Below are positions 27,585 to 36,251 of a stretch of 64,000 nt of DNA, in pieces. Made by a program: the position numbers and the translations under genes. Within the stretch, counting starts at the first letter, position 1. Every line of letters starts with the position of its first letter. The DNA comes from Lachnospiraceae bacterium (GTDB lineage Bacteria; Bacillota; Clostridia; Lachnospirales; Lachnospiraceae): the NCBI GenBank assembly GCA_031272185.1, contig JAISUG010000119.1, positions 1-64,000 of the forward strand, written 5' to 3'. The notes below the pieces were generated by a model. The model searched no databases. It was given only the letters and a program-made list of their open reading frames with translations, and was not told where the DNA came from.

Positions 27585-29114
27585 ATGAAAATAGGCGTCA
27601 TAGCGGCCAGCGGCAAACAGGGGAAACTCATCAGCGCGGAGGCCAAGTCCAGGGGGCACGAGGTGACTGCCATCGTGCGCAATGCCGGGAAAGTGGAGGG
27701 GTACCCCGTCATTGAAAAGGACATCATGGATCTGCAGCCGGCGGACCTCATCGGGTTCGATGCGGTGGTCAGCGCATACGGGGCGGGGCCTGACGAGGAG
27801 AGCGCGAAGCAGTATGTGCCGGTCTACAAGCACCTCATGGAGGTGTTCGAGCAGATCCCGAAGGTGCGGCTGCTCATAGTGGGCGGCGCGGCGACGCTCT
27901 ACACCGACTTAAAGGGCGAGCACCGTATGCTGGAGAGCATCCCCGAGCAATGGCGGGCGGTGCCATACTACATGTCGCTTGCTTTCGAGGACATCAAAAA
28001 AAGCAGCGCCAACTGGACATTCTTCTCGCCGGCGGGGTTTTTCGACCCGGAGGGGCCCCGCACGGGCAAATACCAGATCGGTTCGGATTATGTCATACTC
28101 AACGCCCAGGGGGAGAGCTACCTAAGCTATGCCGACTACGCCATCGCCATGGTGGACGAGATAGAGGGCGGGATGCACGTGCGCAAGCGCTTCACCGCGG
28201 TGTCCGACAAGGCCGCCCCATCGCCGGATGAGAAAAAAAAACCGATAGGGATATTCCCTGAGGAGTTTGTGTTCGAGGGCGCATCCCAGTACCGCAGCGC
28301 GCTGTGCGCGGAATTTGCCGGGAAACAGCTGTCGCTTATGTTTGACCGCCAGGAGGCGGTGGACGTGGTGTTTTTGACCGGGCACGACCTGATATGGTCC
28401 TGGCACGGCGGGGAGAGTTCCAAGGAGCATTACGACTGCGCGAAGCTGGACGAGAGCACGTACTTCGTGAATTTCGAGTTCAAGGACAAACACCCCAGGA
28501 CGAACCTGACCCTGGTGGTGGACTACGAGCAGGGCCTGGTTACATTGGTGAACTGCTACACACACCACCATTCATTGTACCCATACCTCATCGACGCCGA
28601 GTACGATTTCGGGTACATCGTGCAGGAGGGGAAAGAGCCGCCCAGGGCGCGCCACGGGTTCACCACGGACCTGGTGGGCAAGCGCATCAAGTGGACGTAT
28701 TCGCCGTATTTTTCCATCGTCCACGTGTACTACCATGCGAACTACATGCGGGTCACTTTTGACCCCGCCGACATGCGGGAGCCCGACCCCGTGATGATGG
28801 AAGAGATGCGCCAAAACCCATACGACGAGAAGACATGGTACATCAAGATCAAGGAAGGCGTGTACCTGGTCAACTGCTCCGAGCAGAACATGTCCCGGCG
28901 GGGCCGGACAGGGAACAGCATGCTGTTCCTGGAAGACCTGAAACGGATGCACGACGTGGGGCGTTCTTTCGGGCACGCCACGGACCCCGCAACCGGCGAG
29001 GTCCATGGGGAGAACTACATATTCGGCGCCTACGGCAAGTGGATGGAGAGCGACGGCAGCGTGGAAAGCCTGCCCAATGTATATGTGGCTGGGCTGGTGG
29101 GCGAAGGGGAATGA
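27585..29114 (+). CDS. NAD(P)-binding Rossmann domain fused to a MoaF-like domain
   Basis: A 509-residue fusion. Residues 1 to about 215 form an NmrA/atypical short-chain-dehydrogenase-like domain starting MKIGVIAASGKQGKLI, with the dinucleotide loop GKQGK and SAYGAG after strand four. Residues about 225-509 form a MoaF-like unit with FTTDLVGKRIKWTYSPYFSI, VHVYYH and MHDVGRSFGH...FGAYGK. The ATG at 27585 follows TGGAGGG. The join suggests the MoaF module binds the same small molecule or a product that the Rossmann domain acts on. No catalytic YxxxK is evident. The 3' end is echoed about 74 bases downstream. Confidence 0.8.
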   Translation: MKIGVIAASGKQGKLISAEAKSRGHEVTAIVRNAGKVEGYPVIEKDIMDLQPADLIGFDAVVSAYGAGPDEESAKQYVPVYKHLMEVFEQIPKVRLLIVGGAATLYTDLKGEHRMLESIPEQWRAVPYYMSLAFEDIKKSSANWTFFSPAGFFDPEGPRTGKYQIGSDYVILNAQGESYLSYADYAIAMVDEIEGGMHVRKRFTAVSDKAAPSPDEKKKPIGIFPEEFVFEGASQYRSALCAEFAGKQLSLMFDRQEAVDVVFLTGHDLIWSWHGGESSKEHYDCAKLDESTYFVNFEFKDKHPRTNLTLVVDYEQGLVTLVNCYTHHHSLYPYLIDAEYDFGYIVQEGKEPPRARHGFTTDLVGKRIKWTYSPYFSIVHVYYHANYMRVTFDPADMREPDPVMMEEMRQNPYDEKTWYIKIKEGVYLVNCSEQNMSRRGRTGNSMLFLEDLKRMHDVGRSFGHATDPATGEVHGENYIFGAYGKWMESDGSVESLPNVYVAGLVGEGE

Positions 29115-29207
29115 GCCGCATGGCCGCCCAAGAGGCAACGCCGCGGCAGCTGCCGGGGCTTCCATTGCATCGGTGAATGGGGCGAAGCCGCATGTCCGCC
29201 CGAGAGG
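29097..29207. repeat. Echo of the MoaF-fusion 3' end
   Basis: GGGCGAAGGGGAATGAGCCG with GCATGGCCGCCCAAGAGG (29097-29135) recurs as GGGGCGAAGCCGCATGTCCG with CCCGAGAGG (29173-29207). Confidence 0.75.
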
Positions 29208-29225
29208 TTTAAGAGATGACAAAGG

Positions 29226-29258
29226 CAAAAACCGCAGCGCATGTGCGTTGCGGTTTTT
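29226..29258 (+). terminator. Terminator of the MoaF-fusion gene
   Basis: AAAACCGCA pairs with TGCGGTTTT around GCGCATGTGCGT, followed by T. It can act in both directions against the convergent hydrolase gene. Confidence 0.85.
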
Positions 29259-29354
29259 CTATGGCGGGTGTGGCTGTGTGCGCCCGGCCCGGTCAACATG
29301 GCCGGCCCCGGCTGCCCTTCTTTGGGACCGGGAACGGCCCTTAAGTGCGCTTGG

Positions 29355-31154
29355 TCAGCCGATCTCAGTCAGCAGCCGTGCGATGATGGTGTATGCGCAG
29401 CATGGCCAGCTGCCCCCGGCCCCAGGCAGCAGCGCCTCGCCGGTCAAGGGGTTTATGAGGAACGGGTAGTCGCCGTCTTTCAGGGCGCCCAGGTAGCGTG
29501 TCGCGATCATCTTGCCGGTTTCTTTTCGGGCTGACCCCAAAAGGCCCGCACAGATGTAGATCATGGTGGGCGGGAGGATGCAGCCCCGTCCGAAGGCCAT
29601 TTCCGAGAGCTTGAAATCGTCACTGTGCAGTTTTTCGGTGGCCAGCCCGTATGGGCAGAGGAAATCTCCTTCCACGCTTAGGTCGTCCGCAAGTTTGTCC
29701 AGGATGTGCCGGGGCAGGCGGTCGCCCAGGATCACGGGGATGTAGTGCACCAGCGACCCGGACGTGATGAACTCGCCCGCATAGGGCGCATATGCGGCGA
29801 ACATCTCACCGTTCCAGAGGACGGAAATGAGCCTCTCCAGCAGCGACCGGGATTTGGCGTACCAGCCATCGACGACGGGCTGCCCTTTTCCCAGGATTCG
29901 GGCCAAGTCGCCCACCGCCTCGAAAAGCAGCGACAGGTATGCAGCGATGTCAGGGGTGGAGACCACCAAATGGTCCTTGAATATGGTGCAGTCGTCCAGG
30001 CCGGTTTCGTCGCTGTGGTGGAGGCTGGGCAGGCCGTCGCCGTCCTCGTCGCGGTTGGCCATGAACCAGTCCCCGAACCCGCCCACTATCTCATACAGTT
30101 TTTCCACCTGTTCCCTGGGCGCCTCTACGGCCAGGTCGTGGTGCGCCATCACCTGCTTGATGGCCCAGCCATGTATGGGCGGCTTGGTGAAGTGGGTGAT
30201 GACGATGGAGTCGTCGTAGGTGTCCGCAAACTGCCCGACGTCATTGACCCGCTCCTGGGGGCCCAGCATCAGGTCCATGGCGAGTCCCAAGTGTTCCTGC
30301 ATGGCCACGGCGTTTTGGCACATCTGCCATTGGGAGGAGATGAAGTTGCGGATCATGAGCATCAGCGTGTGCCCCACCACGCCGGTGGGGTGCATGATGT
30401 GGGACCACAGTGTGTACTGGGCCTTGATGCGGCCTTCCTCGAAGGGGGCCGCAAAATGTGGCATGGCGGCGTCGAACGACAGCCAGTCCGCCAGCATGTC
30501 GGCTTTCGCCTGTTCGTAGGTGGGGTATGAATCCCGCACCCATGCGTCGTGGGAAAACTCCTCCATGATCAGGGTAAATGTGCCGTCGGGGGCAGGTGTG
30601 GTGGTTCCATGGATCTCAGAGCTGGAAATCTTCTCCCAGTCCCAGTAGCGTCCGAATGTGAAACCGGATCCGCCGGTGCCTTTGAACAGGATGGAGCTGT
30701 TCATGCGGAACATCCCCTCCCAGGCGCCATCTTTGCGGGGTTTCGCTATCTCGTGGCGTTCCATGATCTTGTGGAAAGACAGGCCCATACCCGGGTCGCC
30801 CTGGGCCGCCATCATGGTGGGGGAGGCGAAGGTGAAGCGCACGCACCCATGGCGGGTGTGGAGCGTCAGTTCGTCGGGGGCGGACGCCGCCGCGAAGGGG
30901 ACCTTGCGCCCTGCGTAGGTGGGTGCGATGTCGATGAGCTTGAATTTGTCCCTGGCCAGGAGGCTGGAGCCGTGGAAGCTGGTGAGCTCCAGCGTCTCGT
31001 TGCCGTAGCCTTCGCCTGTCACGAACAGGCCGAACCATGCGCCCCTGCACTTGAAGATGTTGTCGTGGATGTAGGTGAACTGGGGCAGGTCCCGGAAATA
31101 CGGGTCGGTGGGTTTCGGTGTTGCGGTGGGTTTCGGGGTTGCGGTTGTTTCCAT
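29355..31154 (-). CDS. GH63/MGH1-like (alpha/alpha)6 glycoside hydrolase
   Basis: A 599-residue cytoplasmic hydrolase (no signal peptide). The N-terminal part is a beta-sandwich-like region (about 25-205), followed by an (alpha/alpha)6-barrel with SSQWQMCQNAVAMQ, KPPIHGWAI (324-332) and NRDEDGDGLPSLHHSDETGLDD (367-388), typical of GH63 and mannosylglycerate-hydrolase-like enzymes. The Asp in HSDETGLDD matches the usual general-acid position. METTATPKPTATPKPT gives a short repetitive start. The ATG at 31154 follows GAAAGGAT. It lies 139 bases after the single MoaF gene on the same strand, probably one operon. Likely releases a sugar from an imported glycoside; linkage unknown. Confidence 0.82.
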   Translation of the reverse strand: METTATPKPTATPKPTDPYFRDLPQFTYIHDNIFKCRGAWFGLFVTGEGYGNETLELTSFHGSSLLARDKFKLIDIAPTYAGRKVPFAAASAPDELTLHTRHGCVRFTFASPTMMAAQGDPGMGLSFHKIMERHEIAKPRKDGAWEGMFRMNSSILFKGTGGSGFTFGRYWDWEKISSSEIHGTTTPAPDGTFTLIMEEFSHDAWVRDSYPTYEQAKADMLADWLSFDAAMPHFAAPFEEGRIKAQYTLWSHIMHPTGVVGHTLMLMIRNFISSQWQMCQNAVAMQEHLGLAMDLMLGPQERVNDVGQFADTYDDSIVITHFTKPPIHGWAIKQVMAHHDLAVEAPREQVEKLYEIVGGFGDWFMANRDEDGDGLPSLHHSDETGLDDCTIFKDHLVVSTPDIAAYLSLLFEAVGDLARILGKGQPVVDGWYAKSRSLLERLISVLWNGEMFAAYAPYAGEFITSGSLVHYIPVILGDRLPRHILDKLADDLSVEGDFLCPYGLATEKLHSDDFKLSEMAFGRGCILPPTMIYICAGLLGSARKETGKMIATRYLGALKDGDYPFLINPLTGEALLPGAGGSWPCCAYTIIARLLTEIG

Positions 31155-31293
31155 GTGTGTGATCCTTTCATCCGGCGGCGGTGTCAAGGCCGCCTGTTCC
31201 TATGCCCGGGGTCTTAGCCCATCGTATTGCGGCATCCTGGCGCCCGTCCGCGAACAGACGGGGGTGCGCAGGCACATCCTGTGGTCCGGGTGT

Positions 31294-32301
31294 TCATTTG
31301 CTTTTCGCAGAGGGCATTTCCCACTGGAAATCGTATGTGTATGGGCTGGGCGCGGTTTCTTCCGGGAATGTGTCCGTCACATATTTGCCGAATGCGCTGA
31401 TCATGTAGGATTCCGGCTGCCCCTGGGGGTTCACGCCGAAGAAGCATCCCACGTCGGTGACCCTGTGGGTGTCCATGAGCATGAACCCCTGGGTGCCGCT
31501 GCCGAAGTTTTTCTCTATCCATGAGTAGACGTACACGTTTTCGTCGATCTTCAGGTAGATGGACTCCTCCTCGAAGAGCTTGCGGTTTGCCTGTTCCTTT
31601 TTTTGCGCGTCGTCCATGGTCTCGTCGATGGTCTGCCGGGAGAGCACGGCCCTGGAGAGCCTGTCCGTGAAGTAGATGTGGGTGATGGAAAACACCGGGC
31701 TGTATGTGTAGCAGATCTTTTTGCCCACCATGTCCGTGGTGTGGCAGTGGCGCGCCGTGGGCAAGGGCTTGCCCGGAATGCGCAGCGCGCCGAAACGCAG
31801 GGTGCGCTTCACCAGGTTGACGAATGTCGGGTCTTCGCCCTGGGTGGAAAAGTTGCCCGTGCACAGGTCTTGGTGAAGGTCGATGATGAGTGTGACGCCC
31901 TCCCTGGGCCAGCGGCCTTTCTTTTCGAAGTGCACCAGGTAGTGTTCGTCCGTGGCCTTCAGGCAGTCGTAGCCGTGGCTTTCCTTTTCGCACCCGTTCG
32001 CGGACCAGGTGAGGCGGTGCCCGTCGTCGAATGTCACCGCGACTTCCATCCCGTCGTCAAAAACAATGTCAAAGGTCCGGCCGGCCAGCTCGAAGCAGTA
32101 AGGGCGGCGGTACTGGGAGATGCCCTCAAACTCTGTGGTGTACATGGCCTCCGCACCGGTGAACGTCTGGCCGGTGATATTGGCCGCTGCGCCAAGGGGG
32201 GGTACTGCATCCGGGTTTCCGGCGGCGCCTGGTGGGCCCTGGGCTGTTGTATCGGATGCCTGTCTTTCTGCTATGTTGGATTTTTTGGTTTCTTTCGGCA
32301 T
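31294..32301 (-). CDS. MoaF-like (calycin-type) protein, single unit
   Basis: A 335-residue soluble protein. The Ser/Thr/Gly-rich tail (about 1-55) precedes a MoaF N domain (FELAGRTFDIVFDDGMEVAV, HRLTW) and a MoaF C domain with HTTDMVGKKICYTYSPVFSI, THIYF, VYVYSWIE and DVGCFFGVN. No catalytic site is known for the family; the fold is lipocalin/calycin-like and suggests small-ligand binding. The ATG at 32301 follows AAAGGAGG. It heads the operon with the GH63-like hydrolase. Confidence 0.82.
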   Translation of the reverse strand: MPKETKKSNIAERQASDTTAQGPPGAAGNPDAVPPLGAAANITGQTFTGAEAMYTTEFEGISQYRRPYCFELAGRTFDIVFDDGMEVAVTFDDGHRLTWSANGCEKESHGYDCLKATDEHYLVHFEKKGRWPREGVTLIIDLHQDLCTGNFSTQGEDPTFVNLVKRTLRFGALRIPGKPLPTARHCHTTDMVGKKICYTYSPVFSITHIYFTDRLSRAVLSRQTIDETMDDAQKKEQANRKLFEEESIYLKIDENVYVYSWIEKNFGSGTQGFMLMDTHRVTDVGCFFGVNPQGQPESYMISAFGKYVTDTFPEETAPSPYTYDFQWEMPSAKSK

Positions 32302-32334
32302 ATATGCCTCCTTTGCGGTGTGCGAAACTGTAGT

Positions 32335-32402
32335 GCCCCGCCGACCAAACCTTGTGCAACATTGAGGCCAATGCCGGGCGCGCATTGTTTAGTTGGTGGA
32401 GC
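32335..32402 (-). repeat. 68-bp palindromic intergenic element, copy 2 (inverted)
   Basis: Begins GCCCCGCCGACCAAACCTTG and ends GCATTGTTTAGTTGGTGGAG. It matches copies 1 and 3 when reverse complemented, has the same length, and lies directly upstream of the single MoaF gene. Confidence 0.82.
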
Positions 32403-32518
32403 AACAGCAATGTCAGATGGGCACAAATCCCACTACGATCATAGCACGATGCGCACTTTATGGGGTTATCAGAATGTTGGGATTGCTATCATGATTTTGC
32501 AATATCGGTATTTTGGTT

Positions 32519-33232
32519 TCAATCAAATGTCTTCCCGTGGGCGCGGAGGTAGCCGCCTTCGCTGCCCCCGTCGGGGTCGCGGTGGGTCCAGTGGATGCCG
32601 CCGCCGTTTTCGTTCCAGTAGTATTCGCCGTAGAACTCCACCGTGTCGCCCACTGCCAGGGGTTCCACACGGGGCGCGATGTCGATGTTGTGAGCCACGG
32701 CCAATGTCTGGCCGGAGGCCAGGCGCAGGATGAAACGCTGGTGGCGGGAGCCGTCGTCATCGTCCGCAAGGATGCGGGTGACTTCGCCGCTGCCCGCCAC
32801 AAACACGCCTTCTTGGCGGCTCTCAAAGAGGGCGGCAAGCTGCGCATCTGAGTCGGAGGGCTGTGTTGCGGCAGTCCCGGGAGGGGCCCAAGAACCGGAA
32901 TAAGCGGATGAGTCGGACGAGTCGGAAGTATCGGACCAGCCGAAAGTATCAGACGAATCGGAAGTATCGGACGAGCCGGAAGTATCGGACGAGCCGGAAG
33001 CATCGGACGAGCCGGAAGCATCGGACCAGCCGGACGGCTGGCTGTGGGAAACTACATCCTGCGGGGAAGCGGGTTCGGACGAGGATACGGTGGTGAGGGC
33101 AGATGCAGGTTCGCCTGCGCTTTGGTGGGTGGTGTTCCAGACTTCCCACAGTATGGCAACCACCAATAGTGCGAGGAAGCCATACTTGAACAGGCGGCTG
33201 TATTTGTTTGCGTTTTTCTTCGCATTTGCCAT
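32519..33232 (-). CDS. Membrane-anchored DUF3465 protein with Ser/Asp repeats
   Basis: A 237-residue protein. An N-terminal hydrophobic helix (about 15-32, probably an uncleaved anchor) leads to a Ser/Asp/Gly repeat stalk (about 65-115, 18-bp units encoding variants of SGSSDT) and a C-terminal DUF3465 domain (about 145-237) with GEVTRILADDDDGSRHQRFILRL split around SGQTLAVAHNIDIAPR and VEFYGEYYWNENGGGIHWTH. The domain looks like an OB-like fold found in secreted or periplasmic proteins. It follows signal peptidase I on the same strand; the 54-bp repeats sit between them. Confidence 0.8.
   Translation of the reverse strand: MANAKKNANKYSRLFKYGFLALLVVAILWEVWNTTHQSAGEPASALTTVSSSEPASPQDVVSHSQPSGWSDASGSSDASGSSDTSGSSDTSDSSDTFGWSDTSDSSDSSAYSGSWAPPGTAATQPSDSDAQLAALFESRQEGVFVAGSGEVTRILADDDDGSRHQRFILRLASGQTLAVAHNIDIAPRVEPLAVGDTVEFYGEYYWNENGGGIHWTHRDPDGGSEGGYLRAHGKTFD
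32900..33045 (-). repeat. 18-bp minisatellite in the DUF3465 protein stalk
   Basis: About eight imperfect in-frame units of CGGAAGTATCGGACGAGC-type sequence (plus-strand view) encode a Ser/Asp-rich stalk. Confidence 0.85.
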
Positions 33233-33233
33233 A

Positions 33234-33352
33234 TGGTCACTTCATCTATCTGCACGGGTGAGCCACGGCGGCATCGCCTCATGGGTGTGGTCACTTCATC
33301 TGTCTGCACGGGTGAGCCGCACCGGCATCGCCTCATGGATGTGGTCACTTCA
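33234..33352. repeat. 54-bp tandem repeat at the signal peptidase 3' end
   Basis: TGGTCACTTCA recurs at 33234, 33288 and 33342, spacing 54. The copy at 33342 contains the signal peptidase stop (TCA 33345-33347). The others lie between that stop and the start of the DUF3465 gene. Confidence 0.9.
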
Positions 33353-34031
33353 CCCATTTGAAGGGTTTCTCCCCCTTGGTGCGGGTGTAGTAGCGGAAAT
33401 ACACCTTGGCGATCATGTATTCCTTCGGCACGTAGGTATTGATCCACACCCGGGCGTCCGCGGAGAGGTTGCGGTTGTCGCCCAAGGCGAAATAGTGGTC
33501 GGCGGGCACTTCGTAGTGCAGCGGCGGCGCCTGGACCATGGGCTCCTTGAGATAGGGTTCGTCCAGGGGCACCTCGGACCCGTTGCGGTATACATGGCCG
33601 TCATAGATGTCGATGATATCGCCCGGGACGCCTATGATGCGCTTCACGTAGTAGATTTCCGGGTCGTCGGGGAACCTGAAAATCGCCACGTCCCCAAACT
33701 CCGGCTCACCGAAACGGTACGCCAGGCGCAGCCCGATGACCCGGTCGCCGGTCATGATGGTGTTTTCCATGGAGCCGCTGGGCACTTTGCTGTTGGCGAT
33801 GATGAAAGTGTTCAGCACGAAAGCGATCAGGGCGGCGGTGATGATGACCTTGATCCAGCTGATGACCTCTTCTTTCCAGTCGACACGCCGGGTGGGGTCT
33901 TCCAACTCCAGTTCCTGTCTCCGATTGGTTGCCTTGGTGCGCCCTGCGGGCTGCCTACCGTAACTGTCTTTCATATCCACATCCCATGCATCGTCCGGTC
34001 CCGGCTGATCAAGTGTGCTGTCTTTTCTCAT
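33345..34031 (-). CDS. lepB: Signal peptidase I
   Basis: A membrane serine protease that removes signal peptides from exported proteins, 228 residues. A charged N-terminal tail is followed by one membrane helix (about 57-78), then the catalytic Ser87 in VPSGSMENTI and the catalytic Lys130 in YYVKRIIGVPGD, and a late ALGDNRN motif. This is the Gram-positive single-helix form. The ATG at 34031 follows AAGGA; an upstream ATG at 34079 lacks a site. The gene end is part of a 54-bp tandem repeat. Confidence 0.95.
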   Translation of the reverse strand: MRKDSTLDQPGPDDAWDVDMKDSYGRQPAGRTKATNRRQELELEDPTRRVDWKEEVISWIKVIITAALIAFVLNTFIIANSKVPSGSMENTIMTGDRVIGLRLAYRFGEPEFGDVAIFRFPDDPEIYYVKRIIGVPGDIIDIYDGHVYRNGSEVPLDEPYLKEPMVQAPPLHYEVPADHYFALGDNRNLSADARVWINTYVPKEYMIAKVYFRYYTRTKGEKPFKWVK

Positions 34032-34159
34032 TTCAAGTCCTTGCCTATCTTTCAAGATGATTTCACTCCAAACATTCACTCGTGAGCATTACTACAGTGT
34101 AAATGAATTTCCGCATTTTTACAAGGGGTAGGGTGAATTTGTAAGCATTTATTCATAAA

Positions 34160-34260
34160 GAAAGGCAACGGTTGGTGTCGTCGCCGGGCGGCGCCGGGCA
34201 GTTGCCTGCTTGCATTTTGATAAATAGAGAAAGGCGATGGTTGTGGTGTCGCCATACCCG
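34160..34260. repeat. 69-bp direct repeat upstream of the DUF3810 gene (pair A)
   Basis: GAAAGGCAACGGTTGGTGTC with GTCGCC (from 34160) recurs as GAAAGGCGATGGTTGTGGTG with TCGCC (from 34229), spacing 69. Confidence 0.7.
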
Positions 34261-34263
34261 AGA

Positions 34264-34378
34264 TTGCGGCATGGGGGAAGATGTGGTAAGATGAAGGCAA
34301 AGAAGCCACGAGCTTGCGGGGCGCCGGAACACGGTGGGCATGGGGGAAGATGTGGTAAGATGAGAGCAAAGAAGCGTG
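34264..34378 (+). promoter_or_regulatory. Duplicated promoter upstream of the DUF3810 gene (pair B)
   Basis: CATGGGGGAAGATGTGGTAA with GATGA occurs at 34270 and 34339, spacing 69. The first copy carries TTGCGG-17-TAAGAT (34264-34292). The second repeats the TAAGAT -10 with a poorer -35. Transcription could start at either. The 402-base gap 34032-34433 holds only these repeats. Confidence 0.6.
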
Positions 34379-34433
34379 CCGCCGGCGTCAGCGGCGGAAT
34401 GGAGGTCAATATGGGAAGCAGAGGGGAAGACAC

Positions 34434-35645
34434 ATGAAAACAGCCTCTGGTGGTGATGGCAGAAAACCGAAGCGCAGCGCCACGTGCAGTGGATGGCCCA
34501 GAGTTGCCCGGCGGTTGGGGGGCGCCTGTTTTTTGCTGGCGGTTACGGTGGCGGCGCAGCTGCTGGCGAGGAATGTGCGGGGGTTTGCGCCATGGTACAC
34601 GACGCATGTCTACCCTGTCCTGGTGGGGGTGTTTGCCCGTGTGAGCGGTGTGTTCCCTTTCAGTGTGTCAGAAATCGCGCTGTATGTGGCGGTGGTCTGG
34701 GTGGTGGCGTCGGTGGTGCGGTGCGTTATGGCTGCCATCGGCACCGGAAGCATAAGGGCAAAGGTCATCAAAGCTACGCAGGCCAACGGAGCTACGCAGG
34801 GCAACGGATCTTCGCAGGGCGGCGGCGAATCGGTGATGTGCCCTTTGGTGGCGTTCGCAACGAGGTGCTTCCTTTTCATCGCAGTCATCGCTTTCCTTTA
34901 CACGGCCAACTGCGGGGTGAATTATTATGCGGCGCCGTTTTCGCAGCTGGAGGGGCTTGTGGCGGAACCTGCTTCCCGGGAGGCGCTTGTGGAGCTGTGC
35001 GAGTATTTAACGAAACGGGTGAACGAGGCGGCGGGGGAGGTCTACGGGGAGGCGGGGGCTGCGGCCGGCACAGGTGACGCCGCGGTCGCGGCCATGGTGG
35101 CCTTGGGGGGGCGATATCCCAGCCTGGCGGGGTATTACCCCCGGCCCAAGGGCGTGTGGGTGTCGAGGATACTGTCCGTGCAGCAGCTAAGCGGGGTGTA
35201 CTCGCCATTTGCCGTGGAGGCGAACTACAACCGGGAGATGACGGCGTACAACATCCCACACACCATGTGCCATGAGCTGTCCCATCTGCGGGGGTTCATG
35301 CGGGAGGACGAGGCGAATTTCATCGGTTTCCTGGCATGCATCGGTTCGGAAGATGCATATTTCCGGTACAGCGGCTGGGTCACGGGATGGGTGTATGCAG
35401 GCAATGCGCTGGCCCGGGCGGACCGGGAGGCTTACCTGCGGCTCTATGGCCGCCTGGACGGCCGTGTCGTGGCGGACCTGGGGGAAAACAATGCATTTTG
35501 GGACAGGTTCGAGGGCAAGGTGGCCGAGGTGGCCGAGAAGGTCAACGACACCTACCTCAAGGCCAATTCCCAGTCGGACGGTGTGCAAAGCTATGGCCGC
35601 ATGGTGGACCTGATGCTGGGGTACGGGTTCGGGGAAAGGGGTTAA
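34434..35645 (+). CDS. DUF3810 membrane protein with HELSH metalloprotease motif
   Basis: A 403-residue protein with three hydrophobic helices in the first 165 residues (about 25-43, 73-93, 140-160) and an extracellular or cytoplasmic domain carrying HELSH (280-284) followed by GFMREDEANFIGF, a zincin-like HExxH with a downstream Glu. DUF3810 proteins are predicted zinc metallopeptidases of unknown substrate. A short local repeat (TQANGATQGNGSSQGGG) lies near residue 115. It precedes mntP by 6 bases, so the two are co-transcribed. Confidence 0.85.
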   Translation: MKTASGGDGRKPKRSATCSGWPRVARRLGGACFLLAVTVAAQLLARNVRGFAPWYTTHVYPVLVGVFARVSGVFPFSVSEIALYVAVVWVVASVVRCVMAAIGTGSIRAKVIKATQANGATQGNGSSQGGGESVMCPLVAFATRCFLFIAVIAFLYTANCGVNYYAAPFSQLEGLVAEPASREALVELCEYLTKRVNEAAGEVYGEAGAAAGTGDAAVAAMVALGGRYPSLAGYYPRPKGVWVSRILSVQQLSGVYSPFAVEANYNREMTAYNIPHTMCHELSHLRGFMREDEANFIGFLACIGSEDAYFRYSGWVTGWVYAGNALARADREAYLRLYGRLDGRVVADLGENNAFWDRFEGKVAEVAEKVNDTYLKANSQSDGVQSYGRMVDLMLGYGFGERG

Positions 35646-35651
35646 GAGGAC

Positions 35652-36212
35652 ATGTCGATTGGGGAACTATTCTTGGTGGCGGTGAGCCTGTCCATGGATG
35701 CATTTGCGGTGTCGGTGTGCAAGGGGCTGGCGGCGAAAGCGCCCACCGCCCGGCAGACCCTGGTCGTGGGGCTGTATTTTGGGGCGTTCCAGGCCTTGAT
35801 GCCCCTGCTGGGGTATTTCGTGGGGTCGCGGTTCGAGGCTTTTGTGGCGGCATTCTCACATTGGATCGCATTTGCGCTGCTGGCGCTGATCGGCGTCAAT
35901 ATGATCAGGGAGTCCAGGGAAGCGGACACATGCAGCGTGACAAGCGCGTCTTTCGGGCCCAGGGATATGCTGCCCCTGGCCCTGGCCACCAGCATCGACG
36001 CATTTGCGGTGGGGGTGTCTTTCGCATTCCTGGAGATCAATATCTGGTTGTCTGTCATATTCATCGGCATTATCACACTGTGCCTGTCCGTGGTGGGTGT
36101 GCGCTCGGGCAAGGCTTTCGGTGGCCACCTGAAAAGCCGCGCGGAGCTGGTGGGCGGCCTGATCCTCATAGGGATCGGGGTTAAGATCGTGGTGGAGGGC
36201 CTATTTTTCTGA
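35652..36212 (+). CDS. mntP: Manganese efflux pump MntP
   Basis: A 186-residue six-helix membrane protein of the MntP (DUF204) family that exports Mn(II). Two internally similar halves carry the conserved Asp motifs SLSMDAFAVSVCKG (residues 12-25) and ATSIDAFAVGVSFAF (about 115-129), the usual pair. It is co-transcribed with the DUF3810 gene. No yybP-ykoY manganese riboswitch is visible upstream. Confidence 0.93.
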   Translation: MSIGELFLVAVSLSMDAFAVSVCKGLAAKAPTARQTLVVGLYFGAFQALMPLLGYFVGSRFEAFVAAFSHWIAFALLALIGVNMIRESREADTCSVTSASFGPRDMLPLALATSIDAFAVGVSFAFLEINIWLSVIFIGIITLCLSVVGVRSGKAFGGHLKSRAELVGGLILIGIGVKIVVEGLFF

Positions 36213-36251
36213 GGTGTGGCCACGTCCCCGGCTGCCATCCGGCCCAAGGCG

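Noticed and set aside
21325..32301. Molybdenum cofactor biosynthesis role for the MoaF-like proteins
   Set aside because: No moaA-E, mog or molybdate transport genes are nearby, and the family name traces to monoamine-regulated genes.
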